Source: an uncultured Solobacterium sp. (GTDB lineage Bacteria > Bacillota_I > Bacilli_A > Erysipelotrichales > Erysipelotrichaceae). Taken from it: a DNA stretch of 15,230 nucleotides. How positions within the stretch are numbered: position 1 is the first letter of the stretch; every line of letters starts with the position of its first letter. Below, one piece after another: positions 1 through 5,902 of this stretch. The position numbers and the translations under genes were made by a program. The DNA is taken from NCBI GenBank assembly GCA_938041275.1, contig CALISH010000134.1, forward strand, positions 1 to 15,230. The letters are read 5' to 3'. The notes beneath the pieces were generated by a model. That model did not search any database. It was not told the DNA's origin and saw only the letters and a list, made by a program, of their open reading frames with translations.

Positions 1-48
1 CTATAGTATATAAAAGTAGCTACTGTATATAAAATTATTACAAAGAAA

Positions 49-86
49 CTCAGATAGAATAATATATTCTATCTGAGATAATTTTT
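49..86 (+). terminator. Rho-independent terminator of an upstream gene
   Basis: A perfect 12-bp stem (CTCAGATAGAAT at 49-60 with ATTCTATCTGAG at 66-77) closes a 5-nt AATAT loop and is followed by ATAATTTTT. This is a classic intrinsic terminator for + strand transcription arriving from outside the window. The A-rich flank at 42-48 would give a short T-run on the other strand, so weak bidirectional activity is possible. It isolates the downstream leader region from the previous unit. Confidence 0.85.
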
Positions 87-131
87 CTATATAGAAGATA
101 AAATAAAACTCTCTATAGAAAGAAAGTGTAT

Positions 132-178
132 ATACTCTACTCAGGAGATAAACAAACTACTTCTATTTTGTAGAGTAT
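132..178 (+). other. Inverted repeat with a 29-nt loop in the leader region
   Basis: ATACTCTAC (132-140) is perfectly complementary to GTAGAGTAT (170-178). The loop contains an SD-like CAGGAGAT (142-149), but no plausible reading frame follows it. There is no T-run, so this is not a terminator. It may be part of an untranslated leader or a small RNA; the role is unknown. Confidence 0.45.
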
Positions 179-203
179 CATAATACTTAGGAAATTATAT
201 AAG

Positions 204-257
204 GGTGGACTTACGTCGAGTCGCAGCTTCTAAGGCTGCTCCCTCTCCTAGTCCACC
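204..257 (+). ncRNA. Nested GC-rich hairpin resembling a minimal tRNA; possible small RNA
   Basis: A 7-bp outer stem, GGTGGAC (204-210) with GTCCACC (251-257), encloses a 5-bp stem, GCAGC (223-227) with GCTGC (235-239). The inner loop is 7 nt, TTCTAAG. It has the anatomy of an anticodon loop: T at position 33, a CTA triplet at 34-36 and A at 37. The linkers are only 12 and 11 nt, too short for normal D and T arms, and no CCA is encoded. It is therefore not a canonical tRNA. Its GC content contrasts sharply with the AT-rich surroundings. It could be a tRNA-like or structured RNA, a tRNA remnant, or a coincidental hairpin. An overlapping GTG-started ORF (205-414) is the competing reading. Confidence 0.35.
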
Positions 258-414
258 TTATCTAATTATCTTAAGTAGTATCATGATCTATTTTTTACTT
301 TGTGCTTACGCATTTAAATTATATAACTATAGGGGTAAACAGTTTGTCTCTGTAGCAACTAGAATTTATACTATCCAAACAGAAGATACTATTCTCTCTA
401 TTGGAACTAGTTAG
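205..414 (+). CDS. Doubtful small membrane protein ORF
   Basis: This 69-codon ORF starts with GTG and ends with TAG. It encodes a Pro/Ser/Ala-rich start followed by one hydrophobic stretch (about residues 20-39, YLIILSSIMIYFLLCAYAFK) that could span a membrane. Against it, the nearest SD-like bases (AGGAAA at 189-194) are weak and poorly spaced. The start lies inside the 5' arm of the GC-rich nested hairpin, and the 3' end contains a non-coding-looking direct repeat. Codon use is unlike the neighbouring genes. I do not recognise the product and regard translation as possible but unlikely. Confidence 0.2.
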   Translation: MDLRRVAASKAAPSPSPPYLIILSSIMIYFLLCAYAFKLYNYRGKQFVSVATRIYTIQTEDTILSIGTS

Positions 415-433
415 TTCGTCTCTGTAGCAACTA
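341..433 (+). repeat. Direct repeat, two 21-bp copies 72 bp apart
   Basis: AGTTTGTCTCTGTAGCAACTA (341-361) recurs at 413-433 with a single change (T to C at the fifth base). Each copy contains a small inverted repeat, AGTT...AACT, and could form a short hairpin. The second copy lies 51 bp before the thymidylate-kinase-like start codon. The intervening bases differ, so this is not a simple tandem duplication. It could be a protein-binding site pair or repeated RNA element upstream of block A. Confidence 0.7.
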
Positions 434-483
434 ATTATTATATAAGCAAAAATTATTCTACACAAAGAAAGGATATTCTAATT

Positions 484-1386
484 ATGCAATTTGATTATGA
501 GATTCTAGATAAAATAGAATTAGATAAACCAATGATTATTGTATTCGAAGGAGTAGATGGAAGTTTCAAGAATACTCAAGCTAATCTATTAATGGATTAT
601 ATAGAAAAGAATATTACAAGCAAAGTAGTATTATTTCAATTCCCTAATTATGGTAGTCCATCTAGTCATAATCTAGTAGACTATTTCAAATCTAGTAAGC
701 TATACAAATCTGAAGATAATGTAGAACACAAGATTAGTCCATTAGCAGAGACTGCATTATTCATTACAGATATCTTCACTACGTTTAATACTAAACAAGG
801 GTTATATAATATCCGTGCATTCTTTAATGCTAACTATATTATCATTATGGACAGATATCACTATTCAAATATCTATTACCAATTAGCTAAACGTGTAGTA
901 GAGAAGATGAAGAATATGCCTAGTGGATATTTGAGTTCAGTTAAGTATAAAGAATCCCAAAGCATGGACTTTGCTATTATGAAAGAAATGGTAAAGAAAT
1001 TAGCTGATGGATTCTTATTACCTAAAGCAGACTTAATCTTTAAGATGCATTACAAAGATACTAGTGTACTAAAAGAAACTATCGAAGCTAGGGCTAAAGA
1101 ACAAACTGACCGTAATGATGAAATTAATGATGGTCAATATCGTATGCTTGATATAGCAAATGATATCTTAGCTAGATCTTTATTAGATGAATCACAATGT
1201 TTAGAAAACAAAGAGACTGATATAATCGTAGATATCCAAAGAATGAATATTGAATCATCTAAAATTGAGTTTAGAACTAAAGAAGATATTAATAATGAAA
1301 TCGTTAAAGTATTCTTAGAAAGACTTGAACAAGATGAAGATACTAAAGAAGATACAGGACTTAATGTCCACCAAGGAGAAGAATAG
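484..1386 (+). CDS. tmk: Thymidylate kinase-like dNMP kinase with altered P-loop
   Basis: Predicted to phosphorylate dTMP (or a related deoxynucleotide) in the cytoplasm, supplying dNTPs for phage DNA synthesis. The N-terminal strand leads into a P-loop at residues 22-31, EGVDGSFKNT, followed by Q32. A substrate-side FPNY motif lies at 53-56. The family signature DRY..S...YQ appears as DRYHYSNIYYQ at 123-133. A LID-like Arg-rich helix lies near 198-212. Cellular thymidylate kinases are about 200-215 residues; this one is 300, with an extra segment near 140-170 and a long acidic C-terminal tail. The usual P-loop GSGKTT reads GSFKNT, so one Gly is Phe and one Thr is Asn, although the Lys is kept. 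The SD AAAGGA lies upstream of the ATG. It is the first gene of block A, and its 3' end overlaps the next gene. The family assignment is firm; substrate and activity are inferred. Confidence 0.8.
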   Translation: MQFDYEILDKIELDKPMIIVFEGVDGSFKNTQANLLMDYIEKNITSKVVLFQFPNYGSPSSHNLVDYFKSSKLYKSEDNVEHKISPLAETALFITDIFTTFNTKQGLYNIRAFFNANYIIIMDRYHYSNIYYQLAKRVVEKMKNMPSGYLSSVKYKESQSMDFAIMKEMVKKLADGFLLPKADLIFKMHYKDTSVLKETIEARAKEQTDRNDEINDGQYRMLDIANDILARSLLDESQCLENKETDIIVDIQRMNIESSKIEFRTKEDINNEIVKVFLERLEQDEDTKEDTGLNVHQGEE

Positions 1387-2182
1387 ATTAATCACGGAAG
1401 ATATTGAAACTACGAGTCAAACAGTATCCTTGCTATTCTTTCCAGACTTACCAGAGAAATATCCAGTAGCTTCTGCAGAAAACTATCACTTCTTATTCGC
1501 TGTAGATGGAGAGACAATAAACAAAGAGCAGAAGATGTATTTACAGTTATACCAAGTATCGGATAACTTAATCTCTTTGAATCTTAAAGAGTATATAGAT
1601 ATCATTACTGATATTCGTATACAGAATGAAGACTCCATCTTATATAGACTAGCCACATATTTTGGTGTAGTAGAAGAAGATACAATTGAAGGGATATATG
1701 AGTTCATTCGTTTACGTGGATATGTAAATACTTTAGATCCTGTAGAAGAAGATGGCATATTATATTTTAATATACCAGACATAGAAGACATATCCAAAAA
1801 CTATATGGTTGGTAGAGACGATACAGATTGGATATTAGACCCTTCGATGATATATCTGCAAGTCAGACTAATGGACATTAGATTAAATGATTTATTAATT
1901 CTATCTACATTAGCCAAGAATTGCATCTACAAGCAATTATCTACATCTTCCAGTGGGGATACCCAGGAGATATCGTATATTTGCGAATTAGCAATATCAT
2001 ACCGTTCTATTCTTATCAATAAAGATACAATTGGGAAGACTATATTAAAAAATATATACAAAAATATTGAAAATATAGACTATTTTGAGAAGTATTTAGA
2101 TAGTAAGATACGTACAGAGATTTATAATGCAAAGCTAGCTAATGGTAGTGAAGTAGAAGAAGTATTGGAGGACTTAGACTGA
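1364..2182 (+). CDS. Conserved-looking phage protein of unknown function
   Basis: I do not recognise this protein of about 272 residues. It is soluble, acidic and Ile/Leu/Tyr-rich, with predicted mixed helix and strand and no signal peptide, membrane segment or Cys cluster. The start is uncertain. ATG 1364 (MSTKEKNRL) has only a weak CAGGA upstream and overlaps the kinase-like gene by 23 bp. Two upstream in-frame starts also exist (TTG 1325, ATG 1334). A much better SD, AAGGAGA at 1373-1379, has no in-frame ATG, GTG or TTG at a useful distance. The stop TGA shares its A with the next ATG (TGATG), so the downstream gene is probably translationally coupled. Position suggests co-expression with the kinase-like gene, which by itself says nothing about function. 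Confidence 0.75.
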   Translation: MSTKEKNRLITEDIETTSQTVSLLFFPDLPEKYPVASAENYHFLFAVDGETINKEQKMYLQLYQVSDNLISLNLKEYIDIITDIRIQNEDSILYRLATYFGVVEEDTIEGIYEFIRLRGYVNTLDPVEEDGILYFNIPDIEDISKNYMVGRDDTDWILDPSMIYLQVRLMDIRLNDLLILSTLAKNCIYKQLSTSSSGDTQEISYICELAISYRSILINKDTIGKTILKNIYKNIENIDYFEKYLDSKIRTEIYNAKLANGSEVEEVLEDLD

Positions 2183-3078
2183 TGAGAAAATACGCACAGA
2201 TTTATAAACAAAAAGTCGTATTCTTAACAGAAACAACTCTTACCCTAGATGAGGTAAGAAGCAACTTTGGTGACGAAGCTATTTGGTTGGATGTAACTAG
2301 TTTAGCTGATGTCGGTATTGGTTACATTCAAGGATTAGATGCTGATGGTAAATTCACATTGATTCCACCAACAGTAGATGATATGAATAGTGTAACTGAA
2401 AAAGAACGTAGATCTAAGATTATGCTTATTCTTATGACTAATCTTAAAGCTAAATATAATAAGCTAGCTATGGATAATGGGTTTGTATCCATTGATGATG
2501 CTTTAGTAGCATCAATTATTAATGATGCTACTGAATCTGATGCATCTGTAGCAAGTAAGCTTAGCGGAGACTATTATAAACAACGTGCATTAGTACGTAA
2601 TTACTTCTCCACTGAGCATTACCAATATTATAAAGGAGATTACCAATTCTTCCGTTTAGGTGATATTGATAGAATTCTTGAAGATGCTAAACCAGCTGTA
2701 GTTGAAGAAGAAAAAAATAATGTACCAGCCCCTAATGCAGGTACTCCATCTCCAGCTAACCCACCATCTTCTGGTAATACTCATAATGATATTAGTGATG
2801 ATACCCCTGAATTACCACCATTACCTGAAGAAAAACATCATACTGTACCTACAGTTCCTACAAATGAAGATAATATAGGCGATATCCCTGAAATACCACC
2901 ATTACCGCCTACAAAAGGTAATAACACTGGTAATACTATGGGTGGAGATATCCCTGAAATACCACCATTGCCACCTATGGATGGAAATACAGAAACTACA
3001 CCACATGAAAATGAACCAAGTACTCCGTCTCCGGATATTCCACCAGTTCCTAGTGTGGATGCTAAGGACCATTTATAG
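2182..3078 (+). CDS. DUF4376-like phage protein with Pro-rich repeat tail
   Basis: Residues 1-63 form a small beta-rich region with the pattern WLDVT...VGIGYIQG...KFTLIPP, reminiscent of N-terminal modules in phage tail-fibre-associated or assembly proteins. Residues 75-165 are helical with an RRSK...NGFVSIDDAL pattern, which resembles DUF4376-type domains from memory. From about 180 the protein is low complexity: Pro, Asn, Thr and Asp. It holds two exact copies of GDIPEIPPLPP (233-243 and 255-265), one diverged copy, TPELPPLP (208-215), and a degenerate DIPPVP (285-290). Such tails are usually flexible linkers or protein-binding segments. The start ATG overlaps the previous stop by one base. 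The domain resemblance is tentative; a virion or tail-associated role is an inference. Confidence 0.75.
   Translation: MRKYAQIYKQKVVFLTETTLTLDEVRSNFGDEAIWLDVTSLADVGIGYIQGLDADGKFTLIPPTVDDMNSVTEKERRSKIMLILMTNLKAKYNKLAMDNGFVSIDDALVASIINDATESDASVASKLSGDYYKQRALVRNYFSTEHYQYYKGDYQFFRLGDIDRILEDAKPAVVEEEKNNVPAPNAGTPSPANPPSSGNTHNDISDDTPELPPLPEEKHHTVPTVPTNEDNIGDIPEIPPLPPTKGNNTGNTMGGDIPEIPPLPPMDGNTETTPHENEPSTPSPDIPPVPSVDAKDHL
2878..2976 (+). repeat. In-frame 33-bp repeat encoding GDIPEIPPLPP
   Basis: Two 33-bp units (2878-2910 and 2944-2976) encode the same 11 residues with only a few silent differences and lie 66 bp apart. The shared segments are nearly identical in DNA, indicating a recent internal duplication in the tail of the Pro-rich protein. 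A diverged copy precedes them near 2803-2826. Confidence 0.8.
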
Positions 3079-3092
3079 GCCTTGGAGAACAT

Positions 3093-3130
3093 CACTATAA
3101 GCTCACACCAAAAGGAGGTGGTTTATAGTG
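3093..3130 (+). promoter_or_regulatory. Hairpin enclosing the SD and GTG start of the next gene
   Basis: CACTATAA (3093-3100) pairs perfectly with TTATAGTG (3123-3130), and the inner CACC (3106-3109) can pair with GGTG (3117-3120). The enclosed bases hold the SD AAGGAGGTG (3112-3120), and the 3' arm contains the GTG start codon at 3128. The fold would occlude ribosome entry. Translation through the upstream gene, whose stop lies just before it, could open it. Confidence 0.5.
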
Positions 3131-3856
3131 AGAAACCCAAATATGCTTAATCAGGTTTCTACCGTAGACAAATCTATTCTAAAGATGGATTATGTACCTC
3201 AGTATGATTTACAAGACTGGGAATTGAATGATCCAAAAGAATTTGATAAATTTATTAAGCAAATTGAAAAGAATGTACGTAATAGTATTGAATATAGAGA
3301 ACTTATTCAATACTTACGTCTTTCTTTCAATATGGATACTTGCTCTTTCTATAAGAACGTATCTAATAGAGACAATACAAGTATTAAGATTCATATCCAT
3401 CATGATCCTATAACGTTATACGACATTTGTATGGTAGTATATCGTAAACAGCAAGCTTCTGGACAAGAGTTTGATGAAGAAACTATTGCTAAAGAAGTTA
3501 TGTGGATTCATTATAATGGAATGGTTGGTTTAATACCATTATCAGAGACAGTGCATGAATTAGTACACAATAACTACTTATTTATCCCGACAACTCATGT
3601 TTACGGGGAATATAAGAAATTTGTAGAGATGTATGAACCATACTTTACAATAGACCAATTGGAAAACTTACATGAGATTGAGAAAGCTACAGCTTCATAT
3701 GATCATGCTAAGAGCCAAGAGTTATTGAAAACTAAGTATATGTATATCGATGATAGTGGTGCTTATGACTTACCTAGAAAAGAATTCATACTTGAATTAT
3801 TGAAGAAACGTAAGCAAGAGATAATTAACACTTTAAATCCTAGAACACGTTATTAA
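3128..3856 (+). CDS. HNH-like His-rich phage protein, function unproven
   Basis: This 242-residue protein starts with GTG, 7 nt after a perfect SD (AAGGAGGTG). The centre carries a His cluster, IKIHIHHDPITLYDI (86-100), and further on GLIPLSETVHELVHNN (134-149). The spacing and wording recall the HH...N...H core of HNH nucleases, where LEVHHI and LIPLC..CHE.VH are typical. The zinc-binding CxxC pairs of many HNH proteins are missing, and a helical insertion (about 98-128) separates the halves. If this is an HNH fold it could be a DNA-cleaving enzyme or a non-catalytic structural relative. Both termini are helical and charged. It follows the Pro-rich protein after a 49-bp gap. Confidence 0.7.
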   Translation: MRNPNMLNQVSTVDKSILKMDYVPQYDLQDWELNDPKEFDKFIKQIEKNVRNSIEYRELIQYLRLSFNMDTCSFYKNVSNRDNTSIKIHIHHDPITLYDICMVVYRKQQASGQEFDEETIAKEVMWIHYNGMVGLIPLSETVHELVHNNYLFIPTTHVYGEYKKFVEMYEPYFTIDQLENLHEIEKATASYDHAKSQELLKTKYMYIDDSGAYDLPRKEFILELLKKRKQEIINTLNPRTRY

Positions 3857-3857
3857 T

Positions 3858-3878
3858 TGGATATAGAATTTATATCCA
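3858..3878 (+). promoter_or_regulatory. Intergenic hairpin just before an SD
   Basis: TGGATATA (3858-3865) pairs perfectly with TATATCCA (3871-3878) around a GAATT loop. It fills the gap between the upstream stop and the SD GAAAGGA (3881-3887). There is no T-run. It may protect or define an mRNA end, or keep the SD accessible. Confidence 0.5.
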
Positions 3879-3893
3879 GAGAAAGGATTAAAC

Positions 3894-4355
3894 ATGAAAG
3901 ACTTTGACGTATTACAAGAATTATCTATGCAATATGATTTAGGTCATTTTAATACCTTGCAAGAAGACGAAATTAAAGCAAAAGCTATTACAGTAACTGA
4001 AGCCGTGGAATCTTTAGACTCTGCATTGAAATTCGATGCTACTATGATTCCTGTCGTTGAGTATACTCAAGACAGTGGCGAAAAGTTAGTTGTAATTGCA
4101 GCGAATGATTTGGCTCATTATATGGAATGCGCTAACTGTGCAGATTCTTTAGTAGCAATTGGTGACATCTGTGATAAGAACTTAGTTCCAGATGATGCTA
4201 CGTTCACTAAAGCCGTTCTTGTTGATGATTCAAAAGTTAAATTCATTAAGGAAGTAACCAAACAAAATACATTCTCTAAAGAAGCAGCTGAATTAGTGGG
4301 TTTATTAGAAAACTTACAAAGCAATGGTATTAAGATTGTCACTAAACATAAATAA
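3894..4355 (+). CDS. Small acidic phage protein, unknown function
   Basis: This 153-residue acidic protein is not one I recognise. The first 50 residues look helical (DVLQELSMQYDL...TVTEAVESLDSAL), and the middle has beta-like stretches (MIPVVEYTQDSGEKLVVIAAND). A lone ECANC pair (residues 78-82) is not enough for a zinc site. The last 40 residues are helical with a basic end (TKHK). There is no signal peptide or membrane segment. The start follows SD GAAAGGA with good spacing. It is the last gene of block A, with an intrinsic terminator 21 bp after its stop. Confidence 0.8.
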   Translation: MKDFDVLQELSMQYDLGHFNTLQEDEIKAKAITVTEAVESLDSALKFDATMIPVVEYTQDSGEKLVVIAANDLAHYMECANCADSLVAIGDICDKNLVPDDATFTKAVLVDDSKVKFIKEVTKQNTFSKEAAELVGLLENLQSNGIKIVTKHK

Positions 4356-4375
4356 CTATTGATTCTTATAATAAC

Positions 4376-4414
4376 TATCCAGTAAGGTTGATATTGGCCT
4401 TACTGGATATTTTT
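4376..4414 (+). terminator. Rho-independent terminator ending block A
   Basis: TATCCAGTAAGG (4376-4387) pairs with CCTTACTGGATA (4398-4409), and two G-U pairs can extend the stem inward. TTTTT follows (4410-4414). Only 29 nt separate the T-run from the next start codon, and they already contain the SD, so no promoter fits in between. The next gene therefore needs read-through or a promoter upstream of the hairpin. Confidence 0.85.
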
Positions 4415-4415
4415 G

Positions 4416-4441
4416 TATCACACTAAAGGTGGTGTAAGATA
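4416..4441 (+). promoter_or_regulatory. Bulged hairpin around the RNase H-like gene SD
   Basis: TATC (4416-4419) with GATA (4438-4441) and ACAC (4420-4423) with GTGT (4432-4435) can stack across a 2-nt AA bulge. The loop carries most of the SD AAAGGTGG (4425-4432). The stem is short and AU-rich, so it could give modest, temperature- or coupling-sensitive control of the GTG-started gene at 4444. Confidence 0.35.
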
Positions 4442-4443
4442 AA

Positions 4444-5232
4444 GTGTTTGATATTTACGACCCAAGAACTTTGAACTTATTTACAGATGCATCGGTTAAC
4501 AAGAAGAGTCACACTAGACAGAATAATGATGTAGTAGCAGGATGTCTACCATTATTCTATTCTGAACAGATGCAATATCTTGATAGATGTGGTAAATTCT
4601 GGATGCTAGAGCCAACGTATCAGTATATACGTAAGACTACTAATAATTACGGGGAATTATATGGTCTTCTTTTAGCATTCATGTATATAGAAAATATTAC
4701 AACTGGAAGACAAATGTGTACATTCACTACATTTAATATCTTCAGTGATAGTAAGATTAGTGTATGTGCTCTTCGTGACTGGTTACCTGGCTGGTTAAGA
4801 CATATGGATGAGAATGGTATTATGTATAACTCATCTGGCACACCTGTAGCAAATCAAAGTCTTTACCATCACATATTAGCAGTCATATCTAATATACCTG
4901 ATTGGGTAAATATTAGAATCTTTCATATCAATGGCCATATAGATACAAGAAAACTAATGCATATTAAGAAAGCATACAATAACTTCTTGAACTCTAATAG
5001 CTATAATCAAGAATTTATATCGTTTAAAGAGTACTTTGATTTAGCTGATGATTTACATAAAGCCAATAATTATATAGATAACTACACTAGGCAATTACTA
5101 TACAATAGTAATAGCACTGGTGTATACGGTAGACGTATAGAAGCCAATATGCCTATTATAACTGAAAGATATCCATATCCAGATTTTAGTAGAATATCGA
5201 AGATATTTAGCTTCAAATATAATAATCTATGA
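4444..5232 (+). CDS. rnhA: Ribonuclease H1-like protein
   Basis: Predicted to cut the RNA strand of RNA:DNA hybrids, for example replication primers or R-loops in phage replication. The core order matches RNase H1: Asp15 in NLFTDASVN, Glu71 in NNYGELYGLLLAF, Asp102 in FNIFSDSKISV, a catalytic-loop His165 in HINGHIDT, and a final Asp212 in ANNYIDNYTRQ, which parallels the GN..AD motif. All acidic active-site positions appear present, so it is probably active. At 262 residues it is longer than the usual 150-160, with extra sequence around 35-60 and 115-145 and a C-terminal tail. The start is GTG with SD AAAGGTGG about 11 nt upstream. A similar fold occurs in other nucleases and integrases, but the GH...D ending favours RNase H. 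Confidence 0.8.
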   Translation: MFDIYDPRTLNLFTDASVNKKSHTRQNNDVVAGCLPLFYSEQMQYLDRCGKFWMLEPTYQYIRKTTNNYGELYGLLLAFMYIENITTGRQMCTFTTFNIFSDSKISVCALRDWLPGWLRHMDENGIMYNSSGTPVANQSLYHHILAVISNIPDWVNIRIFHINGHIDTRKLMHIKKAYNNFLNSNSYNQEFISFKEYFDLADDLHKANNYIDNYTRQLLYNSNSTGVYGRRIEANMPIITERYPYPDFSRISKIFSFKYNNL

Positions 5233-5305
5233 GAAACACTATCATAATATAGTATGCTCATACTTAGCTCATTTATAAAATACATATAACCGAGGAGAAA
5301 GAAAT

Positions 5306-5806
5306 ATGGCTAAATCAAAAGAAGATACTAAAAAGAAACCAGTAAGCGGTGACCGGTTCACAGTTGCTGAAGTACGTGAACAGTTATTAGCTACTATGAT
5401 TAAAAATAATCAAGACATTATGCAATGTGTGGCTAATTCTGAACAATTGCTAGAAGAGTTAAATGATATTAAAACTAAAATGGCTATTCTAGAAGAAAAA
5501 CAAAAAGACAGCTGTAAGTTGATTGAAAAGCAAGCATCTAAATTGGATGAATTTACTGAATTAGATAGCGAAATCTCAACTAAAGTTGATACTATGGCTG
5601 CTACATTAGTTAATCATATTGATAAATATGATAGTAATGTAAAATCTCAATTAGAAGATAAAGCTGAACAACTTAAAGGTATCTTAACTACAACAGAACC
5701 TCTTGAAGCTGAACCTATTAAACCAATAACTGTAGACTTAAGAATTTTATATGTATTGATCGTTATTATGATCATTATGAATGCAGTAATCTTGTATCGA
5801 ATCTAA
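5306..5806 (+). CDS. Tail-anchored coiled-coil membrane protein
   Basis: This 166-residue protein has a basic, Lys-rich N-terminus and a long helical charged stretch (about 20-125, with heptad-like Leu/Ile spacing such as LLEELNDIKTKMAILEEKQ) that looks like a coiled coil. A single C-terminal membrane helix (about 146-164, ILYVLIVIMIIMNAVIL) leaves only two or three residues outside. There is no signal peptide, so it would be tail-anchored in the inner membrane with the coiled coil in the cytoplasm. Possible roles include a membrane scaffold, lysis timing or superinfection exclusion; the sequence does not choose. SD CGAGGAG precedes the ATG, and a strong terminator follows its stop. Confidence 0.8.
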   Translation: MAKSKEDTKKKPVSGDRFTVAEVREQLLATMIKNNQDIMQCVANSEQLLEELNDIKTKMAILEEKQKDSCKLIEKQASKLDEFTELDSEISTKVDTMAATLVNHIDKYDSNVKSQLEDKAEQLKGILTTTEPLEAEPIKPITVDLRILYVLIVIMIIMNAVILYRI

Positions 5807-5813
5807 ACAAAAT

Positions 5814-5849
5814 CCCATATAGGTCATTGACCTATATGGGTAACTTTTT
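5814..5849 (+). terminator. Rho-independent terminator ending block B
   Basis: CCCATATAGGTC (5814-5825) pairs perfectly with GACCTATATGGG (5829-5840) around an ATT loop, then TAACTTTTT follows. The core CCCATATAGG...CCTATATGGG recurs in the terminator at 14459-14485. Confidence 0.9.
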
Positions 5850-5864
5850 ACTTCAGGTATCACA

Positions 5865-5893
5865 TATAAGAAACAATCTTTTCTTATAGGAGG
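5865..5893 (+). promoter_or_regulatory. 9-bp hairpin abutting the SD of the next gene
   Basis: TATAAGAAA (5865-5873) pairs perfectly with TTTCTTATA (5880-5888) around a 6-nt loop, and the SD GGAGG starts at the very next base (5889). The stem could stack beside a bound ribosome, mark an mRNA 5' end, or slow initiation. No promoter is evident between it and the preceding terminator. Confidence 0.55.
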
Positions 5894-5902
5894 TAATTAA
5901 AG

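Noticed and set aside
1..34. GTATATAAAA direct repeat (6-15 and 25-34) as a promoter pair
   Set aside because: Two 10-bp AT-rich copies with no matching -35; too simple to support in AT-rich DNA.
1384..1386. Stop-codon reassignment of TAG, prompted by the CTA-loop RNA
   Set aside because: TAG ends several genes (1386, 3078, 12378, 15226), and reading through those at 1386, 3078 and 12378 soon meets another stop. All three stop codons are in use, so the standard code fits.
1486..1797. Minus-strand ORFs opposite the + strand genes
   Set aside because: All lie within + strand genes, lack SDs and have skewed composition; they are antisense artefacts.
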